NCBI GenBank assembly: GCA_936450465.1
Contig: OW388297.1
Location: forward strand, 29,406,387 to 29,470,386
Origin: Gibbula magus
Lineage: Eukaryota > Mollusca > Gastropoda > Trochida > Trochidae
DNA: 64,000 nt
Reading direction: 5' to 3'
Part shown: in pieces, positions 47,801 to 62,800 of the stretch
Layout of the letters: each line of letters opens with the position of its first letter
Position numbering within the stretch: the stretch's first letter is position 1
Program-made: the position numbers and the translations under genes
The notes under the pieces: model-generated
What the model was told of the DNA's origin: nothing
Seen by the model: the letters and a program-made list of their open reading frames with translations, nothing else
Database searches by the model: none

Positions 47801-50800
47801 TTATATGTAAGTAGATAATGTGTACTGATTGTTATAAAACTGATCCAGATGGTATATGTATGTAAATAATGTGTACTGATTGTTATAAAACTGATCCAGA
47901 TGTTATATGTATGTAGATAATGTGTACTGATTGTTATAAAACTGATCCAGATATTATATATAAGTAGATAATGTGTACTGATTGTTATAAAACTGATCCA
48001 GATAACATATGTGAGTAGATAATGTGTACTGATTATTATAAAACTGATCAAGATATTATATGTATGTATATGATGTGTACTGATTGTTATAAAACTGATC
48101 CAGGTATTATATGTATGTAGATAATGTGTACTGATTGTTATAAAACTGATCCAGATATTATATGTATGTAGATAATGTGTACTGATTGTTAAAAAACTGA
48201 TCCAGATAGTATATGTAAGTAGATAATGTGTACTGATTGTTATAAAACTGATCAAGGTATTATATGTATGTAGATAATGTGTACTGATTGTTATAAAACT
48301 GATCAAGATATTATATGTAAGTAGATAATGTGTACTGATTGTTATAAAACTGATCCAATTATTATATGTATGTAGATAATGTGTACTGATGTCTATAAAA
48401 CTGATCAATATATTATATGTTTGTAGATAATGTGTACTGATTGTTATAAAACTGATCCAGATATTATATGTATGTAGATAATGTATACTGATTGTTATAA
48501 AACTGATCAAGATATTTTATGTATGTAAATAATGTGTACTGATTGTTGGAAAACTGATCAAGATATTATATGTATGTAGATAATGTGTACTGATTGTTGT
48601 AAAACTGATCAAGATATTATATGTATGTAGATAATGTATACTGATTGTTGTAAAACTGATCAAAATATTTTATGTATGTAGATAATGTGTACTGATTGTT
48701 ATAAAACTGATCTAGATATTATATTTAAGTAGATAATGTAACTGATTGTTATAAAACTGATCAATATATTATATGTATGTAGATAATGTGTACTGATTGT
48801 TATAAAACTGATCCAGATATTATATGTAAGTAGATAATGTGTACTGATTGTTATGAAACTGATCCAGATATTACATGTATGTATATAATGTGTACTGATT
48901 GATGTAAAACTGATCCAGATATTATATGCAAGAAGATAATGTGTACTGATTGTTGTAAAACTGATCAAGGTATTATATGTAAGTAGATAATGTGTACTGA
49001 TTGTTATAAAACTGATCCAGATGGTATATGTATGTAAATAATGTGTACTGATTGTTATAAAACTGATCCAGATGTTATATGTATGTAGATAATGTGTACT
49101 GATTGTTATAAAACTGATCCAGATATTATATATAGGTAGATAATGTGTACTGATTGTTATAAAACTGATCCAGATAACATATGTGAGTAGATAATGTGTA
49201 CTGATTGTTATAAAACTGTTCCAGGTATTATATGTACGTAGATAATGTGTACTGATTGTTAAAAAACTGATCCAGATATTATATGTATGTAGATAATGTG
49301 TACTGATTGTTATAAAACTGATCAAGATATTATATGTTTGTAGATAATGTGTACTGATTGTTATAAAACTGATCCAGATATTATATGTAAGTAGATGATG
49401 CGTACTGATTGTTATAAAACTGATCCAGATATTATATGTATGTAGATAATGTATACTGATTGTTGTAAAACTGATCAAGGTATTATATGTAAGTAGATAA
49501 TGTGTACTGATTGTTATAAAACTGATCCAGATAGTATATGTATGTAAATAATGTGTACTGATTGTTATAAAACTGATCCAGAAGTTATATGTATGTAGAT
49601 AATGTGTACTGATTGTAATAAAACTTATCAAGATGGTATATGTAAGTAGATAATGTGTACTGATTGTTATAAAACTGATCAAGGTATTATATGTATGTAG
49701 ATAATGTGTACTGATTGTTATAAAACTGATCAAGATATTATATGTAAGTAGATAATGTGTACTGATTGTTATAAAACTGATCAAGATATTATATGTAAGT
49801 AGATAATGTGTACTGATTGTTATAAAACTGATCCAATTATTATATGTATGTAGATAATGTGTACTGATTGTTATAAAACTGATCAAGATATTATATGTTT
49901 GTAGATAATGTGTACTGATTGTTATAAAACTGATCCAGATATTATATGTATGTAGATAATATATACTGATTGTTTTAAAACTGATCAAGATATTTTATGT
50001 ATGTAAATAATGTGTACTGATTGTTGGAAAACTGATCAAGATATTATATGTATGTAGATAATGTGTACTGATTGTTGTAAAACTGATCAAGATATTATAT
50101 GTATGTAGATAATGTATACTGATTGTTGTAAAACTGATCAAAATATTTTATGTATGTAGATAATGTGTACTGATTGTTATAAAACTGATCTAGATATTAT
50201 ATTTAAGTAGATAATGTAACTGATTGTTATAAAACTGATCAATATATTATATGTATGTAGATAATGTGTACTGATTGTTATAAAACTGATCCAGATATTA
50301 TATGTAAGTAGATAATGTGTACTGATTGTTATAAAACTGATCAAGGTATTATATGTATGTAGATAATGTGTACTGATTGTTATAAAACTGATCAAGATAT
50401 TATATGTAAGTAGATAATGTGTACTGATTGTTATAAAACTGATCCAATTATTATATGTAAGTAGATAATGTGTACTGATTGTTATAAAACTGATCCAATT
50501 ATTATATGTATGTAGATAATGTGTACTGATTGTTATAAAACTGATCAAGATATTATATGTTTGTAGATAATGTGTACTGATTGTTATAAAACTGATCCAG
50601 GTATTATATGTAAGTAGATGATGCGTACTGATTGTTATAAAACTGATCCAGATATTATATGTATGTAGATAATGTATACTGATTGTTATAAAACTGATCA
50701 AGATATTTTATGTATGTAAATAATGTGTACTGATTGTTGGAAAACTGATCAAGATATTATATGTATGTAGATAATGTGTACTGATTGTTATAAAACTGAT

Positions 50801-53800
50801 CAAGATATTTTATGTATGTAAATAATGTGTACTGATTGTTGGAAAACTGATCAAGATATTATATGTATGTAGATAATGTGTACTGATTGTTGTAAAACTG
50901 ATCAAGATATTATATGTATGTAGATAATGTATACTGATTGTTGTAAAACTGATCAAAATATTTTATGTATGTAGATAATGTGTACTGATTGTTATAAAAC
51001 TGATCTAGATATTATATTTAAGTAGATAATGTAACTGATTGTTATAAAACTGATCAATATATTATATGTATGTAGATAATGTGTACTGATTGTTATAAAA
51101 CTGATCCAGATATTATATGTAAGTAGATAATGTGTACTGATTGTTATAAAACTGATCAAGGTATTATATGTATGTAGATAATGTGTACTGATTGTTATAA
51201 AACTGATCAAGATATTATATGTAAGTAGATAATGTGTACTGATTGTTATAAAACTGATCCAATTATTATATGTATGTAGATAATGTGTACTGATTGTTAT
51301 AAAACTGATCAAGATATTATATGTTTGTAGATAATGTGTACTGATTGTTATAAAACTGATCCAGATATTATATGTAAGTAGATGATGCGTACTGATTGTT
51401 ATAAAACTGATCCAGATATTATATGTATGTAGATAATGTATACTGATTGTTATAAAACTGATCAAAATATTTATGTATGTAGATAATGTGTACTGATTGT
51501 TGGAAAACTGATCAAGATATTATATGTATGTAGATAATGTGTACTGATTGTTATAAAACTGATCAAGATATTTTATGTATGTAAATAATGTGTACTGATT
51601 GTTGGAAAACTGATCAAGATATCATATGTATGTAGATAATGTGTACTGATTGTTGTAAAACTGATCAAGATATTATATGTATGTAGATAATGTATACTGA
51701 TTGTTGTAAAACTGATCAAAATATTTTATGTATGTAGATAATGTGTACTGATTGTTATAAAACTGATCTAGATATTATATTTAAGTAGATAATGTAACTG
51801 ATTGTTATAAAACTGATCAATATATTATATGTATGTAGATAATGTGTACTGATTGTTATAAAACTGATCCAGATATTATATGTAAGTAGATAATGTGTAC
51901 TGATTGTTATAAAACTGATCAAGGTATTATATGTATGTAGATAATGTGTACTGATTGTTATAAAACTGATCAAGATATTATATGTAAGTAGATAATGTGT
52001 ACTGATTGTTATAAAACTGATCCAATTATTATATGTATGTAGATAATGTGTACTGATTGTTATAAAACTGATCAAGATATTATGTTTGTAGATAATGTGT
52101 ACTGATTGTTATAAAACTGATCCAGATATTATATGTAAGTAGATGATGCGTACTGATTGTTATAAAACTGATCAAGATATTTTATGTATGTAAATAATGT
52201 GTACTGATTGTTGGAAAACTGATCAAGATATTATATGTATGTAGATAATGTGTACTGATTGTTGTAAAACTGATCAAGATATTATATGTATGTAGATAAT
52301 GTATACTGATTGTTATTAAACTGATCCAGCTATTATTTGTAAGTAAATAATGTGTACTGATTGTTGGAAAACTGATCAAGATATTATATGTATGTAGATA
52401 ATGTGTACTGATTGTTGTAAAACTGATCAAGATAGTATATGTATGTAGATAATGTGTACTGATTGTTATAAAACTGATCCAGATATTATATGTATGTAGA
52501 TAATGTGTACTGATTGTTATAAAACTGATCTAGATATTATATTTAAGTAGATAATGTAACTGATTGTTATAAAACTGATCAATATATTATATGTATGTAG
52601 ATAATGTGTTCTGATTGTTATAAAACTGATCCAGATATTATATGTATGTAGATAATGTGTATTGATTGTTATAAAACTGTTCAATATATTATATGTATGT
52701 AGATAATGTGTACTGATTGTTATAAAACTGATCCAGATAATTATGTATGTATATAATGTGTACTGATTGTTATAAAACTGATCCAGATAATTATGTATGT
52801 AGATAATGTGTACTGATTGTTATAAAACTGATCCAGATATCATATGTATGTAAATAATGTGTACTGATTGTTGGAAAACTGATCAAGATATTATATGTAT
52901 GTAGATAATGTATACTGATTGTTGTAAAACTGATCAAAATATTATATGTATGTAGATAATGTGTACTGATTGTTATAAAACTGATCTAGATATTATATTT
53001 AAGTAGATAATGTAACTGATTGTTATAAAACTGATCAATATATTATATGTATGTAGATAATGTGTACTGATTGTTATAAAACTGATCAAGATATTTTATG
53101 TATGTAAATAATGTGTACTGATTGTTGTAAAACTGATCAAGATATTATATGTATGTAGATAATGTGTACTGATTGTTGGAAAACTGATCAAGATATTATA
53201 TGTATGTAGATAATGTATACTGATTGTTGTAAAACTGATCAAAATATTTTATGTATGTAGATAATGTGTACTGATTGTTATAAAACTGATCTAGATATTA
53301 TATTTAAGTAGATAATGTAACTGATTGTTATAAAACTGATCAATATATTATATGTATGTAGATAATGTGTACTGATTGTTATAAAACTGATCAAGATATT
53401 ATATGTATGTAGATAATGTGTACTGATTGTTGTAAAACTGATCAAGATATTATATGTATGTAGATAATGTATACTGATTGTTGTAAAACTGATCAAAATA
53501 TTTTATGTATGTAGATAATGTGTACTGATTGTTATAAAACTGATCAATATATTATATGTATGTAGATAATGTGTACTGATTGTTATAAAACTGATCAAGA
53601 TATTTTATGTATGTAAATAATGTGTACTGATTGTTGTAAAACTGATCAAGATATTATATGTATGTAGATAATGTGTACTGATTGTTGTAAAACTGATCAA
53701 GATATTATATGTATGTAGATAATGTATACTGATTGTTGTAAAACTGATCAAAATATTTTATGTATGTAGATAATGTGTACTGATTGTTATAAAACTGATC

Positions 53801-56800
53801 TAGATATTATATTTAAGTAGATAATGTAACTGATTGTTATAAAACTGATCAATATATTATATGTATGTAGATAATGTGTACTGATTGTTATAAAACTGAT
53901 CAAGATATTTTATGTATGTAAATAATGTGTACTGATTGTTGGAAAACTGATCAAGATATTATATGTAAGTAGATAATGTGTACTGATTGTTATAAAACTG
54001 ATCCAATTATTATATGTATGTAGATAATGTGTACTGATTGTTATAAAACTGATCAAGATATTATATGTTTGTAGATAATGTGTACTGATTGTTATAAAAC
54101 TGATCTAGATATTATATGTAAGTAGATGATGCGTACTGATTGTTATAAAACTGATCCAGATATTATATGTATGTAGATAATGTATACTGATTATTATAAA
54201 ACTGATCAAGATATTTTATGTATGTAAATAATGTGTACTGATTGTTGGAAAACTGATCAAGATATTATATGTATGTAGATAATGTGTACTGATTGTTGTA
54301 AAACTGATCAAGATATTATATGTATGTAGATAATGTATACTGATTGTTATTAAACTGATCCAGCTATTATTTGTAAGTAAATAATGTGTACTGATTGTTG
54401 GAAAACTGATCAAGATATTATATGTATGTAGATAATGTGTACTGATTGTTGTAAAACTGATCAAGATAGTATATGTATGTAGATAATGTGTACTGATTGT
54501 TATAAAACTGATCAAAATATTTTATGTATGTAGATAATGTGTACTGATTGTTATAAAACTGATCTAGATATTATATTTAAGTAGATAATGTAACTGATTG
54601 TTATAAAACTGATCAATATATTATATGTATGTAGATAATGTGTACTGATTGTTATAAAACTGATCAAGATATTATATGTTTGTAGATAATGTGTACTGAT
54701 TGTTATAAAACTGATCCAGGTATTATATGTAAGTAGATGATGCGTACTGATTGTTATAAAACTGATCCAGATATTATATGTATGTAGATAATGTATACTG
54801 ATTGTTATAAAACTGATCAAGATATTTTATGTATGTAAATAATGTGTACTGATTGTTGGAAAACTGATCAAGATATTATATGTATGTAGATAATGTGTAC
54901 TGATTGTTATAAAACTGATCAAGATATTTTATGTATGTAAATAATGTGTACTGATTGTTGGAAAACTGATCAAGATATTATATGTATGTAGATAATGTGT
55001 ACTGATTGTTGTAAAACTGATCAAGATATTATATGTATGTAGATAATGTATACTGATTGTTGTAAAACTGATCAAAATATTTTATGTATGTAGATAATGT
55101 GTACTGATTGTTATAAAACTGATCTAGATATTATATTTAAGTAGATAATGTAACTGATTGTTATAAAACTGATCAATATATTATATGTATGTAGATAATG
55201 TGTACTGATTGTTATAAAACTGATCCAGATATTATATGTAAGTAGATAATGTGTACTGATTGTTATAAAACTGATCAAGGTATTATATGTATGTAGATAA
55301 TGTGTACTGATTGTTATAAAACTGATCAAGATATTATATGTAAGTAGATAATGTGTACTGATTGTTATAAAACTGATCCAATTATTATATGTATGTAGAT
55401 AATGTGTACTGATTGTTATAAAACTGATCAAGATATTATATGTTTGTAGATAATGTGTACTGATTGTTATAAAACTGATCCAGATATTATATGTAAGTAG
55501 ATGATGCGTACTGATTGTTATAAAACTGATCCAGATATTATATGTATGTAGATAATGTATACTGATTGTTATAAAACTGATCAAGATATTTTATGTATGT
55601 AAATAATGTGTACTGATTGTTGGAAAACTGATCAAGATATTATATGTATGTAGATAATGTGTACTGATTGTTATAAAACTGATCAAGATATTTTATGTAT
55701 GTAAATAATGTGTACTGATTGTTGGAAAACTGATCAAGATATCATATGTATGTAGATAATGTGTACTGATTGTTGTAAAACTGATCAAGATATTATATGT
55801 ATGTAGATAATGTATACTGATTGTTGTAAAACTGATCAAAATATTTTATGTATGTAGATAATGTGTACTGATTGTTATAAAACTGATCTAGATATTATAT
55901 TTAAGTAGATAATGTAACTGATTGTTATAAAACTGATCAATATATTATATGTATGTAGATAATGTGTACTGATTGTTATAAAACTGATCCAGATATTATA
56001 TGTAAGTAGATAATGTGTACTGATTGTTATAAAACTGATCAAGGTATTATATGTATGTAGATAATGTGTACTGATTGTTATAAAACTGATCAAGATATTA
56101 TATGTAAGTAGATAATGTGTACTGATTGTTATAAAACTGATCCAATTATTATATGTATGTAGATAATGTGTACTGATTGTTATAAAACTGATCAAGATAT
56201 TATGTTTGTAGATAATGTGTACTGATTGTTATAAAACTGATCCAGATATTATATGTAAGTAGATGATGCGTACTGATTGTTATAAAACTGATCAAGATAT
56301 TTTATGTATGTAAATAATGTGTACTGATTGTTGGAAAACTGATCAAGATATTATATGTATGTAGATAATGTGTACTGATTGTTGTAAAACTGATCAAGAT
56401 ATTATATGTATGTAGATAATGTATACTGATTGTTATTAAACTGATCCAGCTATTATTTGTAAGTAAATAATGTGTACTGATTGTTGGAAAACTGATCAAG
56501 ATATTATATGTATGTAGATAATGTGTACTGATTGTTGTAAAACTGATCAAGATAGTATATGTATGTAGATAATGTGTACTGATTGTTATAAAACTGATCA
56601 AAATATTTTATGTATGTAGATAATGTGTACTGATTGTTATAAAACTGATCTAGATATTATATTTAAGTAGATAATGTAACTGATTGTTATAAAACTGATC
56701 AATATATTATATGTATGTAGATAATGTGTTCTGATTGTTATAAAACTGATCCAGATATTATATGTATGTAGATAATGTGTATTGATTGTTATAAAACTGT

Positions 56801-59800
56801 TCAATATATTATATGTATGTAGATAATGTGTACTGATTGTTATAAAACTGATCCAGATAATTATGTATGTATATAATGTGTACTGATTGTTATAAAACTG
56901 ATCCAGATAATTATGTATGTAGATAATGTGTACTGATTGTTATAAAACTGATCCAGATATCATATGTATGTAAATAATGTGTACTGATTGTTGGAAAACT
57001 GATCAAGATATTATATGTATGTAGATAATGTATACTGATTGTTGTAAAACTGATCAAAATATTTTATGTATGTAGATAATGTGTACTGATTGTTATAAAA
57101 CTGATCTAGATATTATATTTAAGTAGATAATGTAACTGATTGTTATAAAACTGATCAATATATTATATGTATGTAGATAATGTGTACTGATTGTTATAAA
57201 ACTGATCAAGATATTTTATGTATGTAAATAATGTGTACTGATTGTTGTAAAACTGATCAAGATATTATATGTATGTAGATAATGTGTACTGATTGTTGGA
57301 AAACTGATCAAGATATTATATGTATGTAGATAATGTATACTGATTGTTGTAAAACTGATCAAAATATTTTATGTATGTAGATAATGTGTACTGATTGTTA
57401 TAAAACTGATCTAGATATTATATTTAAGTAGATAATGTAACTGATTGTTATAAAACTGATCAATATATTATATGTATGTAGATAATGTGTACTGATTGTT
57501 ATAAAACTGATCAAGATATTATATGTATGTAGATAATGTGTACTGATTGTTGTAAAACTGATCAAGATATTATATGTATGTAGATAATGTATACTGATTG
57601 TTGTAAAACTGATCAAAATATTTTATGTATGTAGATAATGTGTACTGATTGTTATAAAACTGATCAATATATTATATGTATGTAGATAATGTGTACTGAT
57701 TGTTATAAAACTGATCAAGATATTTTATGTATGTAAATAATGTGTACTGATTGTTGTAAAACTGATCAAGATATTATATGTATGTAGATAATGTGTACTG
57801 ATTGTTGTAAAACTGATCAAGATATTATATGTATGTAGATAATGTATACTGATTGTTGTAAAACTGATCAAAATATTTTATGTATGTAGATAATGTGTAC
57901 TGATTGTTATAAAACTGATCTAGATATTATATTTAAGTAGATAATGTAACTGATTGTTATAAAACTGATCAATATATTATATGTATGTAGATAATGTGTA
58001 CTGATTGTTATAAAACTGATCAAGATATTTTATGTATGTAAATAATGTGTACTGATTGTTGGAAAACTGATCAAGATATTATATGTAAGTAGATAATGTG
58101 TACTGATTGTTATAAAACTGATCCAATTATTATATGTATGTAGATAATGTGTACTGATTGTTATAAAACTGATCAAGATATTATATGTTTGTAGATAATG
58201 TGTACTGATTGTTATAAAACTGATCTAGATATTATATGTAAGTAGATGATGCGTACTGATTGTTATAAAACTGATCCAGATATTATATGTATGTAGATAA
58301 TGTATACTGATTATTATAAAACTGATCAAGATATTTTATGTATGTAAATAATGTGTACTGATTGTTGGAAAACTGATCAAGATATTATATGTATGTAGAT
58401 AATGTGTACTGATTGTTGTAAAACTGATCAAGATATTATATGTATGTAGATAATGTATACTGATTGTTATTAAACTGATCCAGCTATTATTTGTAAGTAA
58501 ATAATGTGTACTGATTGTTGGAAAACTGATCAAGATATTATATGTATGTAGATAATGTGTACTGATTGTTGTAAAACTGATCAAGATAGTATATGTATGT
58601 AGATAATGTGTACTGATTGTTATAAAACTGATCAAAATATTTTATGTATGTAGATAATGTGTACTGATTGTTATAAAACTGATCTAGATATTATATTTAA
58701 GTAGATAATGTAACTGATTGTTATAAAACTGATCAATATATTATATGTATGTAGATAATGTGTACTGATTGTTATAAAACTGATCCAGATATTATATGTA
58801 TGTTGATAATGTGTATTGATTGTTATAAAACTGTTCAATATATTATATGTATGTAGATAATCTGTACTGATTGTTATAAAACTGATCCAGATAATTATGT
58901 ATGTATATAATGTGTACTGATTGTTATAAAACTGATCCAGATAATTATGTATGTAGATAATGTGTACTGATTGTTATAAAACTGATCCAGATATCATATG
59001 TATGTAAATAATGTGTACTGATTGTTGGAAAACTGATCAAGATAGTATATGTATGTAGATAATGTGTACTGATTGTTGTAAAACTGATCAAGATATTTTA
59101 TGTATGTAGATAATGTATACTGATTGTTGTAAAACTGATCAAAATATTTTATGTATGTAGATAATGTGTACTGATTGTTATAAAACTGATCTAGATATTA
59201 TATTTAAGTAGATAATGTAACTGATTGTTATAAAACTGATCAATATATTATATGTATGTAGATAATGTGTACTGATTGTTATAAAACTGATCCAGATATT
59301 ATATGTAAGTAGATAATGTGTACTGATTGTTATAAAACTGATCAAGGTATTATATGTATGTAGATAATGTGTACTGATTGTTATAAAACTGATCAAGATA
59401 TTATATGTAAGTAGATAATGTGTACTGATTGTTATAAAACTGATCCAATTATTATATGTATGTAGATAATGTGTACTGATTGTTATAAAACTGATCAAGA
59501 TATTATATGTTTGTAGATAATGTGTACTGATTGTTATAAAACTGATCCAGATATTATATGTAAGTAGATGATGCGTACTGATTGTTATAAAACTGATCCA
59601 GATATTATATGTATGTAGATAATGTATACTGATTATTATAAAACTGATCAAGATATTTTATGTATGTAAATAATGTGTACTGATTGTTGGAAAACTGATC
59701 AAGATATTATATGTATGTAGATAATGTGTACTGATTGTTGTAAAACTGATCAAGATATTATATGTATGTAGATAATGTATACTGATTGTTATTAAACTGA

Positions 59801-62800
59801 TCCAGCTATTATTTGTAAGTAAATAATGTGTACTGATTGTTGGAAAACTGATCAAGATATTATATGTATGTAGATAATGTGTACTGATTGTTGTAAAACT
59901 GATCAAGATAGTATATGTATGTAGATAATGTGTACTGATTGTTATAAAACTGATCAAAATATTTTATGTATGTAGATAATGTGTACTGATTGTTATAAAA
60001 CTGATCTAGATATTATATTTAAGTAGATAATGTAACTGATTGTTATAAAACTGATCAATATATTATATGTATGTAGATAATGTGTTCTGATTGTTATAAA
60101 ACTGATCCAGATATTATATGTATGTAGATAATGTGTATTGATTGTTATAAAACTGATCCAGATATTACATGTATGTAGATAATGTGTACTGATTGTTATA
60201 AAACTGATCCAATTATTATATGTATGTAGATAATGTGTACTGATTGTTATAAAACTGATCAAAATATTTTATGTATGTAGATAATGTGTACTGATTGTTA
60301 TAAAACTGATCTAGATATTATATTTAAGTAGATAATGTAACTGATTGTTATAAAACTGATCAATATATTATATGTATGTAGATAATGTGTACTGATTGTT
60401 ATAAAACTGATCCAGATATTATATGTAAGTAGATAATGTGTACTGATTGTTATAAAACTGATCAAGGTATTATATGTATGTAGATAATGTGTACTGATTG
60501 TTATAAAACTGATCAAGATATTATATGTAAGTAGATAATGTGTACTGATTCTTATAAAACTGATCCAATTATTATATGTATGTAGATAATGTGTACTGAT
60601 TGTTATAAAACTGATCAAGATATTATATGTTTGTAGATAATGTGTACTGATTGTTATAAAACTGATCTAGATATTATATTTAAGTAGATAATGTAACTGA
60701 TTGTTATAAAACTGATCAATATATTATATGTATGTAGATAATGTGTTCTGATTGTTATAAAACTGATCCAGATATTATATGTATGTAGATAATGTGTATT
60801 GATTGTTATAAAACTGATCCAGATATTACATGTATGTAGATAATGTGTACTGATTGTTATAAAACTGATCCAATTATTATATGTATGTAGATAATGTGTA
60901 CTGATTGTTATAAAACTGATCAAAATATTTTATGTATGTAGATAATGTGTACTGATTGTTATAAAACTGATCTAGATATTATATTTAAGTAGATAATGTA
61001 ACTGATTGTTATAAAACTGATCAATATATTATATGTATGTAGATAATGTGTACTGATTGTTATAAAACTGATCCAGATATTATATGTAAGTAGATAATGT
61101 GTACTGATTGTTATAAAACTGATCAAGGTATTATATGTATGTAGATAATGTGTACTGATTGTTATAAAACTGATCAAGATATTATATGTAAGTAGATAAT
61201 GTGTACTGATTGTTATAAAACTGATCCAATTATTATATGTATGTAGATAATGTGTACTGATTGTTATAAAACTGATCCAGATATTATATGTAAGTAGATA
61301 ATGTGTACTGATTGTTATAAAACTGATCAAGGTATTATATGTATGTAGATAATGTGTACTGATTGTTATAAAACTGATCAAGATATTATATGTAAGTAGA
61401 TAATGTGTACTGATTGTTATAAAACTGATCCAATTATTATATGTATGTAGATAATGTGTACTGATTGTTATAAAACTGATCAAGATATTATATGTTTGTA
61501 GATAATGTGTACTGATTGTTATAAAACTGATCCAGATATTATATGTAAGTAGATGATGCGTACTGATTGTTATAAAACTGATCCAGATATTATATGTATG
61601 TAGATAATGTATACTGATTATTATAAAACTGATCAAGATATTTTATGTATGTAAATAATGTGTACTGATTGTTGGAAAACTGATCAAGATATTATATGTA
61701 TGTAGATAATGTGTACTGATTGTTGTAAAACTGATCAAGATATTATATGTATGTAGATAATGTATACTGATTGTTATTAAACTGATCCAGCTATTATTTG
61801 TAAGTAAATAATGTGTACTGATTGTTGGAAAACTGATCAAGATATTATATGTATGTAGATAATGTGTACTGATTGTTGTAAAACTGATCAAGATAGTATA
61901 TGTATGTAGATAATGTGTACTGATTGTTATAAAACTGATCAAAATATTTTATGTATGTAGATAATGTGTACTGATTGTTATAAAACTGATCTAGATATTA
62001 TATTTAAGTAGATAATGTAACTGATTGTTATAAAACTGATCAATATATTATATGTATGTAGATAATGTGTTCTGATTGTTATAAAACTGATCCAGATATT
62101 ATATGTATGTAGATAATGTGTATTGATTGTTATAAAACTGTTCAATATATTTTATGTATGTAGATAATGTGTACTGATTGTTATAAAACTGATCCAGATA
62201 ATTATGTATGTATATAATGTGTACTGATTGTTATAAAACTGATCCAGATAATTATGTATGTAGATAATGTGTACTGATTGTTATAAAACTGATCCAGATA
62301 TCATATGTATGTAAATAATGTGTACTGATTGTTTGAAAACTGATCAAGATATTATATGTATGTAGATAATGTATACTGATTGTTGTAAAACTGATCAAAA
62401 TATTTTATGTATGTAGATAATGTATACTGATTGTTATAAAACTGATCTAGATATTATATTTAAGTAGATAATGTAACTGATTGTTATAAAACTGATCAAT
62501 ATATTATATGTATGTAGATAATGTGTACTGATTGTTATAAAACTGATCCAGATATTATATGTATGTAGATAATGTGTATTGATTGTTATAAAACTGTTCA
62601 ATATATTATATGTATGTAGATAATCTGTACTGATTGTTATAAAACTGATCCAGATAATTATGTATGTATATAATGTGTACTGATTGTTATAAAACTGATC
62701 CAGATAATTATGTATGTAGATAATGTGTACTGATTGTTATAAAACTGATCCAGATATCATATGTATGTAAATAATGTGTACTGATTGTTGGAAAACTGAT

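Noticed and set aside
38840..61942. About 30 minus-strand open frames of ISFITISTHYLHTYNIW repeats as secreted or membrane repeat proteins
   Set aside because: The 51-bp unit is 17 codons, so frames are open by arithmetic. They are delimited by one-base-shorter units, with no ATG context, splice signals or unique ends.
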